From positions 1 to 9,720 of the forward strand of contig UQVP01000033.1 of the NCBI GenBank assembly GCA_900544605.1: a DNA stretch of 9,720 nucleotides, given 5' to 3'. The first letter of the stretch is position 1; each line of letters begins with the position of its first letter. The DNA comes from an uncultured Mycoplasmatota bacterium (GTDB lineage: Bacteria > Bacillota_I > Bacilli_A > RF39 > UBA660). The notes below the pieces were generated by a model. The model saw only the letters and a list, made by a program, of their open reading frames with translations. It ran no database searches and was not told where the DNA came from. Shown here piece by piece: positions 1 through 6,939 of this stretch. The translations under genes were made by a program, and so were the position numbers.

Positions 1-2
1 TA

Positions 3-407
3 ATAAATCCGAGTGATACATCTAAATTTACAAAAGATGCAAGTACATTAGGAAAAAGTTCTTATTTAAAACATGTATTAGATAAAGATAATAAAGTAAA
101 AGAATCATATGCATGTGCTGTATTTAATGGTAAAGAATATTGTGTAAGAGGTGGAAAAGACAATAATGGTAATTCTTTCTATGGATATGCTGAAAATAAA
201 GCGGATTATACAGGAAATGCATTAATATTAAAACAAATAGAAGATGCAAAAATTGAAGGAGTAAGCTGCGGCTTCATTGCGCGCAGCTCTGACTGCTACG
301 TTGGCGCTGTTTTTTTGAGTGCGGATTTGAATGGTCACGTTGATACGGGCGTTGGTGAAGGCAGCTGCGACGTCCGTGATGATGGTAGTTCGCGTTGCGG
401 AGGCTAA
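3..407 (+). CDS. C-terminal part of a cysteine-containing, probably surface-exposed protein with a GC-rich hypervariable-looking tail (5' end cut by window)
   Basis: An open frame enters from the left edge and ends at TAA 405-407, followed directly by TAG. About 134 residues are visible. I do not recognise a named family. The first 87 codons look native: about 26% G+C, 2 of 87 codons ending in C. They encode a polar stretch with the spaced motif YACAVFNGKEYCVRGG. From about residue 88 (position 264) the frame turns GC-rich and reads as a Gly/Ser/Asp/Val-rich tail with four more cysteines (VSCGF, SDCYV, GSCDV, SRCGG) and the ending DGSSRCGG. No membrane segment is visible in this part. Paired cysteines suggest a secreted disulfide-stabilised domain. 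A prepilin-like gene lies elsewhere in the window (8009-8638), so this could be the tail of another pilin-like protein, but the N-terminus that would prove it is missing. The reading frame is well supported because it stays open across the composition switch; the function is unknown. Confidence 0.75.
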   Translation: MNPSDTSKFTKDASTLGKSSYLKHVLDKDNKVKESYACAVFNGKEYCVRGGKDNNGNSFYGYAENKADYTGNALILKQIEDAKIEGVSCGFIARSSDCYVGAVFLSADLNGHVDTGVGEGSCDVRDDGSSRCGG

Positions 408-434
408 TAGTTGCGTGTCATACATCTCAGAATC
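264..434 (+). other. GC-rich, A-poor segment with NNY codon pattern: candidate variable region of a diversity-generating retroelement or a converted cassette
   Basis: Hand counts: 264-407 has 80 G/C in 144 bases (about 56%) and 22 A (about 15%). The upstream part of the same gene (1-263) is about 26% G+C. In the segment 39 of 47 codons end in C or T and 19 end in C; upstream it is 39 of 87 and 2. The raised G+C continues about 27 bases past the stop codon and ends near a tandem heptamer GAATCTA GAATCTA (430-443). A block that is A-depleted, has pyrimidine third positions, lies at the 3' end of a gene and runs past the stop is what adenine-directed mutagenesis of AAY codons would leave in a retroelement variable region. 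No template copy or reverse transcriptase is in this window, so this is an inference. A silent-cassette gene conversion or an assembly chimera could also explain it. Confidence 0.45.
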
Positions 435-462
435 TAGAATCTAATATTTTGAAAATAAAATG

Positions 463-497
463 CCATAAATATTTTGAAATATTTATGGTTATTTTTA
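463..497 (+). terminator. Rho-independent terminator after the 5' partial gene
   Basis: A perfect 11-bp stem, CCATAAATATT (463-473) with AATATTTATGG (478-488), closes a TTGA loop and is followed by the T-rich tract TTATTTTTAT. It ends the transcript of the partial gene about 55 bases after its stop codon and insulates secG. Confidence 0.8.
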
Positions 498-518
498 TAG
501 TAAATCACTTATAATTTA

Positions 519-547
519 TTGAAAAAATTAATATAATGTGGTAAAAT
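519..547 (+). promoter_or_regulatory. Sigma-A-type promoter of secG
   Basis: -35 TTGAAA (519-524), a 17-bp spacer and -10 TAAAAT (542-547) with an extended TG motif at 539-540. The predicted start near 554 gives a leader of about 19 nt carrying the AGGAGG site (559-564). An overlapping TATAAT (532-537) has no good -35 at the right distance and is the weaker choice. Confidence 0.65.
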
Positions 548-572
548 TAATAACAGTTAGGAGGAAATACTC

Positions 573-785
573 ATGAAAGTTGTTTTAATGATTGTATCAA
601 TTTTATTAATTGCTATTGTACTTTTACAAAGTGGTAAAGCAGAAAGTGCTTCTAATGCTATCACTGGAGGTAATGATAGTTTATTTGCTAATCGTAAAGA
701 AAGAGGCGGAGAATTAGTTATTAGTCGTGTTACTTTAGGATTAGGAATTTTATTCTTTATATTATGTTTTATAATTGGTTTTTAA
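573..785 (+). CDS. secG: Preprotein translocase subunit SecG
   Basis: A 70-residue membrane protein of the size usual for Gram-positive SecG. It has two hydrophobic segments (about residues 3-19 and 49-69) joined by a polar loop. Family hallmarks are LLQSGKAES (17-25), the Gly/Asn-rich stretch ITGGNDSLFA (30-39), and RKERGGELVISRVT at the start of the second helix. SecG is the small accessory subunit of the SecYEG channel and promotes SecA-driven export across the cytoplasmic membrane. The start ATG is set by AGGAGG at 559-564, 8 nt upstream. The gene stands alone between its own promoter and terminator; the rnr-smpB genes that often follow secG in Firmicutes are absent here. No oddities beyond its short length. 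Confidence 0.93.
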   Translation: MKVVLMIVSILLIAIVLLQSGKAESASNAITGGNDSLFANRKERGGELVISRVTLGLGILFFILCFIIGF

Positions 786-812
786 TAGTGTAAACATTTA
801 CACTATTTTTTT
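786..812 (+). terminator. Rho-independent terminator of secG
   Basis: TAGTGTAA (786-793) pairs with TTACACTA (798-805) around an ACAT loop, followed by a run of seven T. The stem starts at the base after the secG stop codon. Confidence 0.85.
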
Positions 813-860
813 ATGTTTAATTATGAAAAAATTTATATGCTACCAATATATATTTTTTTT

Positions 861-869
861 TGATATAAT
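861..869 (+). promoter_or_regulatory. Extended -10 promoter of the rlmN-rpe operon
   Basis: TGATATAAT is a full extended -10 element (TG 861-862, TATAAT 864-869). No convincing -35 is seen at 16-18 bp, which extended -10 promoters can tolerate. The start would fall near 876, only about 12 nt before the rlmN ATG and on top of its ribosome site (AAGGGTG, 875-881). I see no other promoter before position 5884, so this probably drives all five genes. Confidence 0.55.
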
Positions 870-887
870 ATTATAAGGGTGTAAAGT

Positions 888-1913
888 ATGAAAAATATTT
901 ATGGTTTATCAATTAGTGATTTAGAAGAATACTTTTTAAATATTGGTGAAAAGAAGTTTAAAGCTATTCAAGTTTTTGAATGGCTATATCAAAAGAGAGT
1001 TACTTCTTTTGATGAGATGACTAATATTAAAAAAGCTGTTTTAGATAGATTAAAAGATGATTTTGAAATAAAGAGAGTAGAAATAGTAGACAAACAAAGT
1101 GATGTAGATGTTTCAAAATATTTATTTAAACTTAAAGATAATGAGTTTGTTGAAGCTGTTTTAATGAATCATGATTATGGTAATAGTATTTGTGTTTCTA
1201 CCCAAGTTGGATGTAACATGGGATGTTCATTCTGTGAAAGCGGTAGAAGGCGTAAAGTTAGAAATCTTGAAGTATACGAGATGGTAACACAAATTTTAGA
1301 AGTTGAAAGAGAAAATAAAGAACGTATCTCTCATGTCGTTTTGATGGGAATAGGAGAACCTTTTGATAATTATGATAATGTTATTAAGTTTATTGATATT
1401 ATTAACCATGATAAAGGTATAGCTATAGGTTCAAGACATATTACTGTTTCAACATGCGGAATAGTGCCTAAAATAAAGGAATTTACTAATTATGATAAAC
1501 AAGTTAATTTAGCAATTTCACTTCATGCACCTAATGATGAGATAAGAAATCAAATAATGAAAATAAATAAAGCTTATCCAATCAAAGAAGTGATTGATGC
1601 GGTAAAAGAATATATAAAAAAAACAAATAGAAGAGTTACTTTTGAATATATATTATTAAGTGGTGTAAATGATACGGAAGCTTGTGCTTTAGAGTTATGT
1701 CATTTATTACGTGGAATGAATTGTTATGTCAATTTAATTCCTTATAATGAAACTAGTCATATCATTTATAAAAAAAGTGATAAAGATACAATAACGAAGT
1801 TTTATGATGTACTTAAAAAAAATAATATAGGAGTAACAATAAGAAGAGAATTTGGATCAAAAGTAAATGCAGCTTGTGGACAACTTAGGTCTAAACACGA
1901 GGAGGGAGAATAA
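888..1913 (+). CDS. rlmN: 23S rRNA (adenine-2503-C2) methyltransferase, radical SAM enzyme RlmN
   Basis: A 341-residue radical SAM protein of normal RlmN length. The N-terminal part (about 1-90) has the family start KNIYGLSISDLEEYF and a conserved Glu at 89 in FVEAVLM. The 4Fe-4S motif is Cys109-x3-Cys113-x2-Cys116. Then come MGIGEPFDN, the STCGI strand, the LAISLHAP strand, YILLSGVND, NLIPYNE, and the methyl-carrying cysteine at 330 in NAACGQL. RlmN methylates C2 of A2503 in the peptidyl transferase centre, also modifies some tRNAs at A37, and uses a methyl-cysteine intermediate. After the cluster motif it reads FCESGRRRKVRNL instead of the common FCATG or FCAST forms. Cfr is the other possibility, but the operon partners are those of chromosomal rlmN. 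It is the first gene of the operon and overlaps the phosphatase gene by one base (TAATG). Confidence 0.9.
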   Translation: MKNIYGLSISDLEEYFLNIGEKKFKAIQVFEWLYQKRVTSFDEMTNIKKAVLDRLKDDFEIKRVEIVDKQSDVDVSKYLFKLKDNEFVEAVLMNHDYGNSICVSTQVGCNMGCSFCESGRRRKVRNLEVYEMVTQILEVERENKERISHVVLMGIGEPFDNYDNVIKFIDIINHDKGIAIGSRHITVSTCGIVPKIKEFTNYDKQVNLAISLHAPNDEIRNQIMKINKAYPIKEVIDAVKEYIKKTNRRVTFEYILLSGVNDTEACALELCHLLRGMNCYVNLIPYNETSHIIYKKSDKDTITKFYDVLKKNNIGVTIRREFGSKVNAACGQLRSKHEEGE

Positions 1914-2650
1914 TGGAATATAGTTATTTAACAGATCCTGGAAAAGTAAGAGATCATAATGAAGATAGCGTTACAGTAATAAAAAATAGTAGTGGTGAGA
2001 TTCTACTTGCGGTTGCTGATGGAATGGGTGGACACCGTGGTGGTGAAATTGCCTCTAGTATAGCTATTTCACATATTGGAAAAAGATTTGCTGAAATTAG
2101 TAGTCTTGGTAATAAAGAAGATGCTATAAACTGGATTAAGGATGTTGTAAGTGAAGCTAATGTTCAAATTTATAAATATACAAATGAAAATCCTGAAAGT
2201 GCTGGAATGGGAACAACTTTAGTTCTTGCTGTTTTGACTAATCAGTTTTTATTATTTGGTAACATTGGTGATTCATCAGGATATGTTTTTAAAAATGAAA
2301 GAATACATAAGATTACAACCGATCATACTTTAGTTAATTTACTTGTAAAATCTGGTGAGTTAACTGAAGAAGAAGCTAAAGATCATCCTCGTAAAAATGT
2401 GCTTATGCGTGCGCTTGGGGCAACAACAAAAGTTGAGATGGATATTTTTGATGTAGAGCGTGATGTAGATGGCATAATGCTATGTAGTGATGGTTTAACT
2501 AATATGCTTGATGATGAACAAATATCAAAAGTATTATGTGAAAATACTAGTGTAGAAGAAAAATTAAAAAAATTAATTATAAAGAGTAATAATCGAGGTG
2601 GTACTGATAACATCTCAGTTGCGTATTTAAGTATGGAGGATGGTGAATAG
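1913..2650 (+). CDS. prpC: PP2C-family Ser/Thr protein phosphatase (PrpC/Stp)
   Basis: A 245-residue PPM/PP2C phosphatase, the usual length for bacterial PrpC/Stp. Motifs in order: RDHNEDS (13-19), the metal-binding ADGMGGH (35-41) with Asp36, GMGTTLV (98-104), GNIGDS (117-122 region, Asp120), TTDHTL (135-140), CSDGLTN (191-197, Asp193) and GGTDNIS (229-235, Asp232). These supply the Mn/Mg-binding acidic residues. The usual Arg of GDSR is Ser here (GDSSGY). The enzyme should be cytosolic and reverse phosphorylation by the kinase encoded next. The start overlaps the rlmN stop (TAATG) and has GGAGGG at 1901-1906. prpC next to prkC is the standard Firmicutes arrangement and supports the pairing. 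prpC is the Bacillus name; stp is used in streptococci and staphylococci. Confidence 0.93.
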   Translation: MEYSYLTDPGKVRDHNEDSVTVIKNSSGEILLAVADGMGGHRGGEIASSIAISHIGKRFAEISSLGNKEDAINWIKDVVSEANVQIYKYTNENPESAGMGTTLVLAVLTNQFLLFGNIGDSSGYVFKNERIHKITTDHTLVNLLVKSGELTEEEAKDHPRKNVLMRALGATTKVEMDIFDVERDVDGIMLCSDGLTNMLDDEQISKVLCENTSVEEKLKKLIIKSNNRGGTDNISVAYLSMEDGE

Positions 2651-2651
2651 T

Positions 2652-4394
2652 ATGGTTATTAAAGGACAAAAAATAAATGACAGATATCAAATAATCAGAA
2701 TGATTGGTGAAGGTGGAATGGCTAATGTTTATTTAGCTCACGATACTATTTTAGACCGCGATGTTGCTGTAAAAATACTTCGTGGTGATCTAGCAGATGA
2801 TGAAAAATTTGTTCGTCGTTTTCAAAGAGAAGCTATTTCAGCATCATCTCTTTCACATCCTAATATTGTTGAGATGTATGATGTAGGTGAGGATGATGGG
2901 CAATATTATATTGTTATGGAGTATGTAGAAGGAAAAACTTTAAAAAGTTTAATCAAACGTCGTGGGGCTTTAACACTACCAGAAGTTATTGATATAATGT
3001 TACAATTAACATCTGCCGTTGCATGTGCACATGATAGTTATATTATTCATCGTGACATAAAGCCACAAAATGTATTAATAAAAGAAGATGGTACTGTTAA
3101 AATTACTGATTTTGGAATAGCTATGGCTTTAAATAGTAATGAACTTACACAAACTAATTCAGTAATGGGTTCAGTACATTATCTTCCTCCAGAACAAGCT
3201 AATGGTAGTGGTGCTACTATAAAAAGTGATATTTATTCACTAGGTATTTTAATGTTTGAACTATTAACAGGAAATCTACCTTTTAAAGGAGAGAATGCTG
3301 TTGAAATAGCAATTAAACAGATGCGTGAAAAAATACCTAGTGTATGTGAAATAAATCCTCATATTCCACAATCTGTTGAAAATATTATTTTAAAAGCTTG
3401 TGCTAAAAATCCTAAAAATAGATATGATAATGTTTTAGAGATGCATGATGATATTAAAACATGTTTAAATGAAGAACGTAAAGATGAAAAAAGAATAACA
3501 TATCGTTATTCAGAAAATGATTTGGAAGAAACAAAGATAATGCCTCCTATAACAGATAAACCAAATAAAAATGATGATGTTAAAGTTGAAAAAATTAGTG
3601 AGGAAATAACTAAAGAAGATAAAAAAATTAATAAAATAATTTTGGTATTAGTAGGAATAGTAGTTGGTTTAGTAGCACTTATTACAACAACATTATTAAT
3701 TTTGCCACGTCTTTCTAATAAAAAAGAAATAGTTGTACCTAATGTTTCTAATTTAAGTATTGTTGATGCTGAAAAAACATTGAAAGATGCTGGTTTTGAA
3801 ATAGCTGGAGAAAATAAGTTAGAATCATCTTCTACAGTAAAAGAAGGAGTAGTTATTAGAACTGATCCTATTAGTGGTGTTTCAAGAAAAAAAGGTACAA
3901 TAATAACTTTAATAGTTTCTAGTGGTGAAGAGGGTATTGTTTTAGAAAATTATGTAGGCTCTAATTATTATGAGGTAAAAGGTAAATTAGAGGCAAGCGA
4001 AATCAAAGTAACAGTAGAAAAAAAAGAAATAAGTGATAAAACATTAAAAGAAAATACTATTATTGAACAATCTCCAGCAGCAGGTACTAAAGTGGTAAAG
4101 GGAGATACAGTAAAATTAATTATTCCAGATGTTATTACTAATTATCCAAACTTTGTAAGTGAAGGATGGAAAGTAGATGATATTGAAACATTCTGTAGTG
4201 AATATGGTATTACTTTAACTGTTGTTGAAGAAGAAACAAATGAATATCCAGCAGGTACAGTTATTAAACAAAGCAGAAGTGCAGATACTAAGGTTATATC
4301 AGGAGCAACTTTAAAAATAACAGTAGCTAAAGAAAAACAAACAACAAATACTGAGAAACCAACAGAAAATGCAGAAGAGGAACCAAGTAATTAA
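2652..4394 (+). CDS. prkC: PASTA-domain eukaryotic-type Ser/Thr kinase (PrkC/Stk)
   Basis: A 580-residue transmembrane kinase. From ATG 2652, the kinase domain spans about residues 9-270: Gly-rich loop GEGGMANV (19-26), VAVK with Lys41, HRDIKPQN with catalytic Asp135, and DFG with Asp153. A Thr/Ser-containing activation loop and PPEQA follow. A charged linker leads to one membrane helix (about 329-352), then three extracellular PASTA repeats (about 359-425, 428-493, 496-561) and a Glu/Thr-rich end. Such kinases sense muropeptides or lipid II outside and phosphorylate division, wall and translation factors inside, including RsgA in Bacillus. An in-frame ATG at 2640 lies directly against GGAGG (2635-2639) and cannot be served by it. 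ATG 2652 is 12 nt downstream of that site, one base after the phosphatase stop, and gives the usual N-terminus. It overlaps rsgA by one base. Confidence 0.94.
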   Translation: MVIKGQKINDRYQIIRMIGEGGMANVYLAHDTILDRDVAVKILRGDLADDEKFVRRFQREAISASSLSHPNIVEMYDVGEDDGQYYIVMEYVEGKTLKSLIKRRGALTLPEVIDIMLQLTSAVACAHDSYIIHRDIKPQNVLIKEDGTVKITDFGIAMALNSNELTQTNSVMGSVHYLPPEQANGSGATIKSDIYSLGILMFELLTGNLPFKGENAVEIAIKQMREKIPSVCEINPHIPQSVENIILKACAKNPKNRYDNVLEMHDDIKTCLNEERKDEKRITYRYSENDLEETKIMPPITDKPNKNDDVKVEKISEEITKEDKKINKIILVLVGIVVGLVALITTTLLILPRLSNKKEIVVPNVSNLSIVDAEKTLKDAGFEIAGENKLESSSTVKEGVVIRTDPISGVSRKKGTIITLIVSSGEEGIVLENYVGSNYYEVKGKLEASEIKVTVEKKEISDKTLKENTIIEQSPAAGTKVVKGDTVKLIIPDVITNYPNFVSEGWKVDDIETFCSEYGITLTVVEEETNEYPAGTVIKQSRSADTKVISGATLKITVAKEKQTTNTEKPTENAEEEPSN

Positions 4395-5227
4395 TGGAAG
4401 GAATTATTATCAAAAATATCAGTAATGATTATACTGTTCAAGTTGATAATGAAATTTATGTTTGTAAACCACGTGGTAAATTTCGTAATCTAAATCTAAT
4501 ACCATTGGTAGGGGATAAAGTTGTTTTCGATGAAAGAAATAATTATTTATTAGAAATAAAAGAACGTAAAAATGAATTAATAAGACCTCCTGTTGCTAAT
4601 ATAGATCAAGCCGTTATAGTTATGAGTATTTCTAAACCTGATTTTTCAGATAATCTTTTAGATAAACTATTGTGTGTTATTGAATTTAATAACATTAAAC
4701 CAATTATCTGTTTTACTAAAATAGATTTGTTAAAAGATGATGAAGTAAAAGAAGCTTATAAATTTATGAACTATTATAAGAAAATTGGTTATGAAGTTTA
4801 TGAAAATACAGAATTAGCAAAAATAAAGGATATTTTTAAAAATAAAGTTACAGTATTCACCGGCCAAAGTGGTGCTGGTAAGTCAACTTTGTTAAATAGA
4901 TTAAATCCTGATTTAAATATTAAAACTGATGAAATTTCTAAAGCTTTAGGAAGAGGAAAGCATACAACTAGACATGTTGAACTTATTCATTTGTTTGATG
5001 GTCTAGTTGCTGATACACCAGGGTTTTCTAGCTTGTCATTTATTGGAATGACAAATGACGATATCAAAAATAATTTTATTGAATTTAATAAATATCGTGA
5101 TAAATGTGCTTATAAAGATTGTAAACATCATTTAGAAGAAGATTGTGAAATAAAAAGACAATTACAAAATAATAATATTTTAAAGAGTCGTTATGATAAT
5201 TATTTGAAATTTATAGATAGAAGGTGA
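4394..5227 (+). CDS. rsgA: Small ribosomal subunit biogenesis GTPase RsgA (CpgA/YloQ)
   Basis: A 277-residue circularly permuted GTPase. An N-terminal OB-fold (about 1-65) contains RGKFR and LVGDKV. The G motifs come in the permuted order: G4 TKID (108-111), G1 GQSGAGKST (157-165), switch region GRGKHTTRH (186-194) and G3 DTPG (207-210). The C-terminal zinc knuckle is Cys238-x4-Cys243-x-His245-x5-Cys251. RsgA binds the late 30S particle and uses GTP hydrolysis to check decoding-centre maturation before subunit joining. In Bacillus it is a target of the PASTA kinase encoded just upstream, so co-transcription is functionally sensible. The start overlaps the kinase stop (TAATG); a weak AGAGGA lies at 4376-4381, so translational coupling is likely. 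It ends in TGA. Confidence 0.95.
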   Translation: MEGIIIKNISNDYTVQVDNEIYVCKPRGKFRNLNLIPLVGDKVVFDERNNYLLEIKERKNELIRPPVANIDQAVIVMSISKPDFSDNLLDKLLCVIEFNNIKPIICFTKIDLLKDDEVKEAYKFMNYYKKIGYEVYENTELAKIKDIFKNKVTVFTGQSGAGKSTLLNRLNPDLNIKTDEISKALGRGKHTTRHVELIHLFDGLVADTPGFSSLSFIGMTNDDIKNNFIEFNKYRDKCAYKDCKHHLEEDCEIKRQLQNNNILKSRYDNYLKFIDRR

Positions 5228-5230
5228 ATT

Positions 5231-5884
5231 ATGAAAATAGCAGCGTCATTTTTATCAATAAAAAATGGGATAAAGAAAAATGTAGAAAGATTAGATAAAA
5301 CAACTATTGACTATTTACATGTTGATATCATGGATGGAAAGTTTGTTCCAAATAAAACTTGGAGTTTTAGACAAGTTAAGCATATTTTAAAGAAAACAAC
5401 AACTCCTAAAGATATTCATTTGATGGTAAAAGATGTAAAGAAATATATAAATAAATATAAAAAAATACGTCCTGAAATTATCACTTTCCATTACGAGGCA
5501 ACAGATGAATGGTTTGAAATGATAAGAATCTTAAAGCATGAAGATATAAAAGCTGGAATGTCAATTAAGCCTAACACTGATATTTCTAAAATAATGCCAT
5601 ATTTGGAATATTTAGATGTTGTACTTGTGATGAGTGTTGAACCTGGAAAAGGTGGACAATCATTTATTCCAAGTTCTATTAAAAAAATTCAAGAACTTGA
5701 TAAAATTAGAAAAGAAAAGAATTATCAATTTGCTATAGAAGTAGATGGTGGTGTTAATGACAGCAATTTTAAATTATTAGAAGAAAACAATGTTGACACT
5801 GTTGTTGTTGGTAGTTATTTAGCGAAAAGAAGAACTTTTCAAAAAAATATTGATAGTTTAAGAGAATCAAAAAAGCAAAACTAA
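5231..5884 (+). CDS. rpe: Ribulose-phosphate 3-epimerase
   Basis: A 217-residue TIM barrel of normal Rpe length. Conserved elements: ASFLS (5-9), HVDIMDGKFVPN (30-41, metal ligands His30 and Asp32), DIHLMV (His63), HYEA (87-90), IKPNT (112-116), MSVEPGKGGQSF (134-145), EVDGGV (Asp172) and VVVGSYL. The enzyme interconverts ribulose 5-phosphate and xylulose 5-phosphate. After FVPN the usual TFGP-type sequence reads KTWSFRQV, so it is a divergent member; the metal ligands and phosphate-binding loop remain. The site AGAAGGTG (5219-5226) overlaps the rsgA stop, and the gap is 3 nt. It is the last gene of the operon. thiN, which follows rpe in B. subtilis, is absent. Its final codons form one arm of the terminator. 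Confidence 0.88.
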   Translation: MKIAASFLSIKNGIKKNVERLDKTTIDYLHVDIMDGKFVPNKTWSFRQVKHILKKTTTPKDIHLMVKDVKKYINKYKKIRPEIITFHYEATDEWFEMIRILKHEDIKAGMSIKPNTDISKIMPYLEYLDVVLVMSVEPGKGGQSFIPSSIKKIQELDKIRKEKNYQFAIEVDGGVNDSNFKLLEENNVDTVVVGSYLAKRRTFQKNIDSLRESKKQN

Positions 5885-5910
5885 ATTTTAAAGTTTTGCT
5901 TTTATTTTTT
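5871..5910. terminator. Bidirectional terminator shared by rpe and rnhC, inside both coding ends
   Basis: AAAAGCAAAACT (5871-5882) pairs perfectly over 12 bp with AGTTTTGCTTTT (5892-5903). A T-rich tract (TTTATTTTTT) follows on the plus strand, and an A-run to the left acts as the T-tract on the minus strand. The left arm is the last codons of rpe, the right arm the last codons of rnhC. Only 3 bases (5885-5887) separate the two stop codons. Confidence 0.8.
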
Positions 5911-6841
5911 CAGTATTTTTAAAGTTTAATTTAGCAATTTCACTTAATTTATCTATACCATATTTTTTAACAATAGTTAAACCTTGTTCATCAACTTTAT
6001 CACTAGCACCTTTAAGTAAATTCATTCCTAAGTTTTTACTTAATTTATCAAATTCTTTTAAAAAGATATATCTACTAATTATAGAAGCACAAGCAACGCT
6101 TAAACATTTATCTTCAGCTTTTGTCATGAAGGTAATGTTTCTTACAACGTTTGAACTAGTTTTTAGATAATTAAAATAAACATAAGGTTCAGCAAATTGA
6201 TCAACAACGATATAGTCATAATTTTGTTCTTTATTTTTAATTGTCATTAAAGCTTTATTATGTAAAATAGCTTTAATTTTATTCATATTAATATCACTGT
6301 TATATTTTTCATTATATTCTTTATTACTTAAAATTATACTTTCATATGGAATGGTCTTAATGATTTTAGGAACAACTTCTAATATTTTATCATCAGTCAT
6401 TTTTTTAGAGTCTTTTACACCTAATTCTTCTAAAAAAGGAATGTTTTCTTTTCCTACAAATGTAGCTGTAACAACAATTGGACCAAAGTAGTCTCCTGTG
6501 CCAACTTCATCAGAACCTATTGTACTAGCATAATAAATTTTAGGATTTATATAATCTAGTTTTTCTTTTTTTTCTTTGTTTGCACTATTTTTAACATCAA
6601 CTTTGCCACTATTAAGTTTTTCAGTTGTAATCCAAAAATCACTAGCTAAATCAGCATCTTTTCCTTGAAAAACAACTTTACCAGATTCATATAATGTAAT
6701 AACAGTATCACCATCTTTAGCTTGCCATTTAGCATATGGTGGTGTATTAGGTCTTTTACACCAATCTAATTCTTCACTCATCATATCTTGTGTTTTATCA
6801 CAAACTTTAAAAGTTATAACACCAACTTTATTTTTTTCCAT
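5888..6841 (-). CDS. rnhC: Ribonuclease HIII
   Basis: A 317-residue RNase HIII, cytosolic, cleaving RNA in RNA-DNA hybrids. The first ~95 residues form the TBP-like substrate-binding domain that separates HIII from HII (contains PPYAKWQAKDGDTVITLY). The catalytic domain opens with GSDEVGTGDYFGP (109-121; Asp111, Glu112). It continues with GVKDSKKM (141-148), VVDQF (Asp214), MTKAEDK (239-245, probably the remaining acidic site) and SVACASIISRYIFL. The start is set by GGAGG at 6848-6852 on the minus strand, 6 nt before ATG. It is divergent from cvpA, as the rnhC/zapA-cvpA pair is in B. subtilis, although zapA is missing here. Bacteria with HIII often also carry HII, which cannot be judged here. 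Confidence 0.93.
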   Translation of the reverse strand: MEKNKVGVITFKVCDKTQDMMSEELDWCKRPNTPPYAKWQAKDGDTVITLYESGKVVFQGKDADLASDFWITTEKLNSGKVDVKNSANKEKKEKLDYINPKIYYASTIGSDEVGTGDYFGPIVVTATFVGKENIPFLEELGVKDSKKMTDDKILEVVPKIIKTIPYESIILSNKEYNEKYNSDINMNKIKAILHNKALMTIKNKEQNYDYIVVDQFAEPYVYFNYLKTSSNVVRNITFMTKAEDKCLSVACASIISRYIFLKEFDKLSKNLGMNLLKGASDKVDEQGLTIVKKYGIDKLSEIAKLNFKNTEKIKAKL

Positions 6842-6939
6842 AGATAACCTCCGTGTCTAATCTTATTTTATCATAAAAATAATGAAATTACTTTATTTTT
6901 TAAATAATTTATAATATAATTTAAATAGGAGAGAATGTT
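6842..6939. promoter_or_regulatory. Divergent promoter region of rnhC and cvpA
   Basis: A 98-bp intergenic region. For cvpA, TATAAT occurs at 6910-6915 and 6915-6920 with only a weak -35 (TTTATT, 6892-6897, 17 bp from the second); AGGAGA at 6927-6932 is the ribosome site. For rnhC the minus strand carries an extended -10, TGATAAAAT, about 25-30 bp upstream of its ribosome site, without a clear -35. Which boxes are used is uncertain. Confidence 0.4.

Noticed and set aside
228..425. Minus-strand frame MYDTQLLASATRT... over the GC-rich segment
   Set aside because: It has no ribosome site or promoter, and it lies antisense to a plus frame that continues from upstream with spaced cysteines. Its openness follows from the skewed composition of the segment.
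888..1913. Cfr-type resistance methyltransferase instead of RlmN
   Set aside because: The operon partners are those of housekeeping rlmN and there is no sign of transfer; composition and codon use match the neighbours.
2383..2613. Minus-strand frame inside the phosphatase gene
   Set aside because: It is a shadow of a gene with every PP2C motif on the plus strand; its Ser/Phe-rich translation matches no protein type.
2640..2651. Earlier in-frame ATG for the PASTA kinase
   Set aside because: It abuts the GGAGG site, leaving no spacing for initiation; ATG 2652 is placed better and gives the normal kinase N-terminus.
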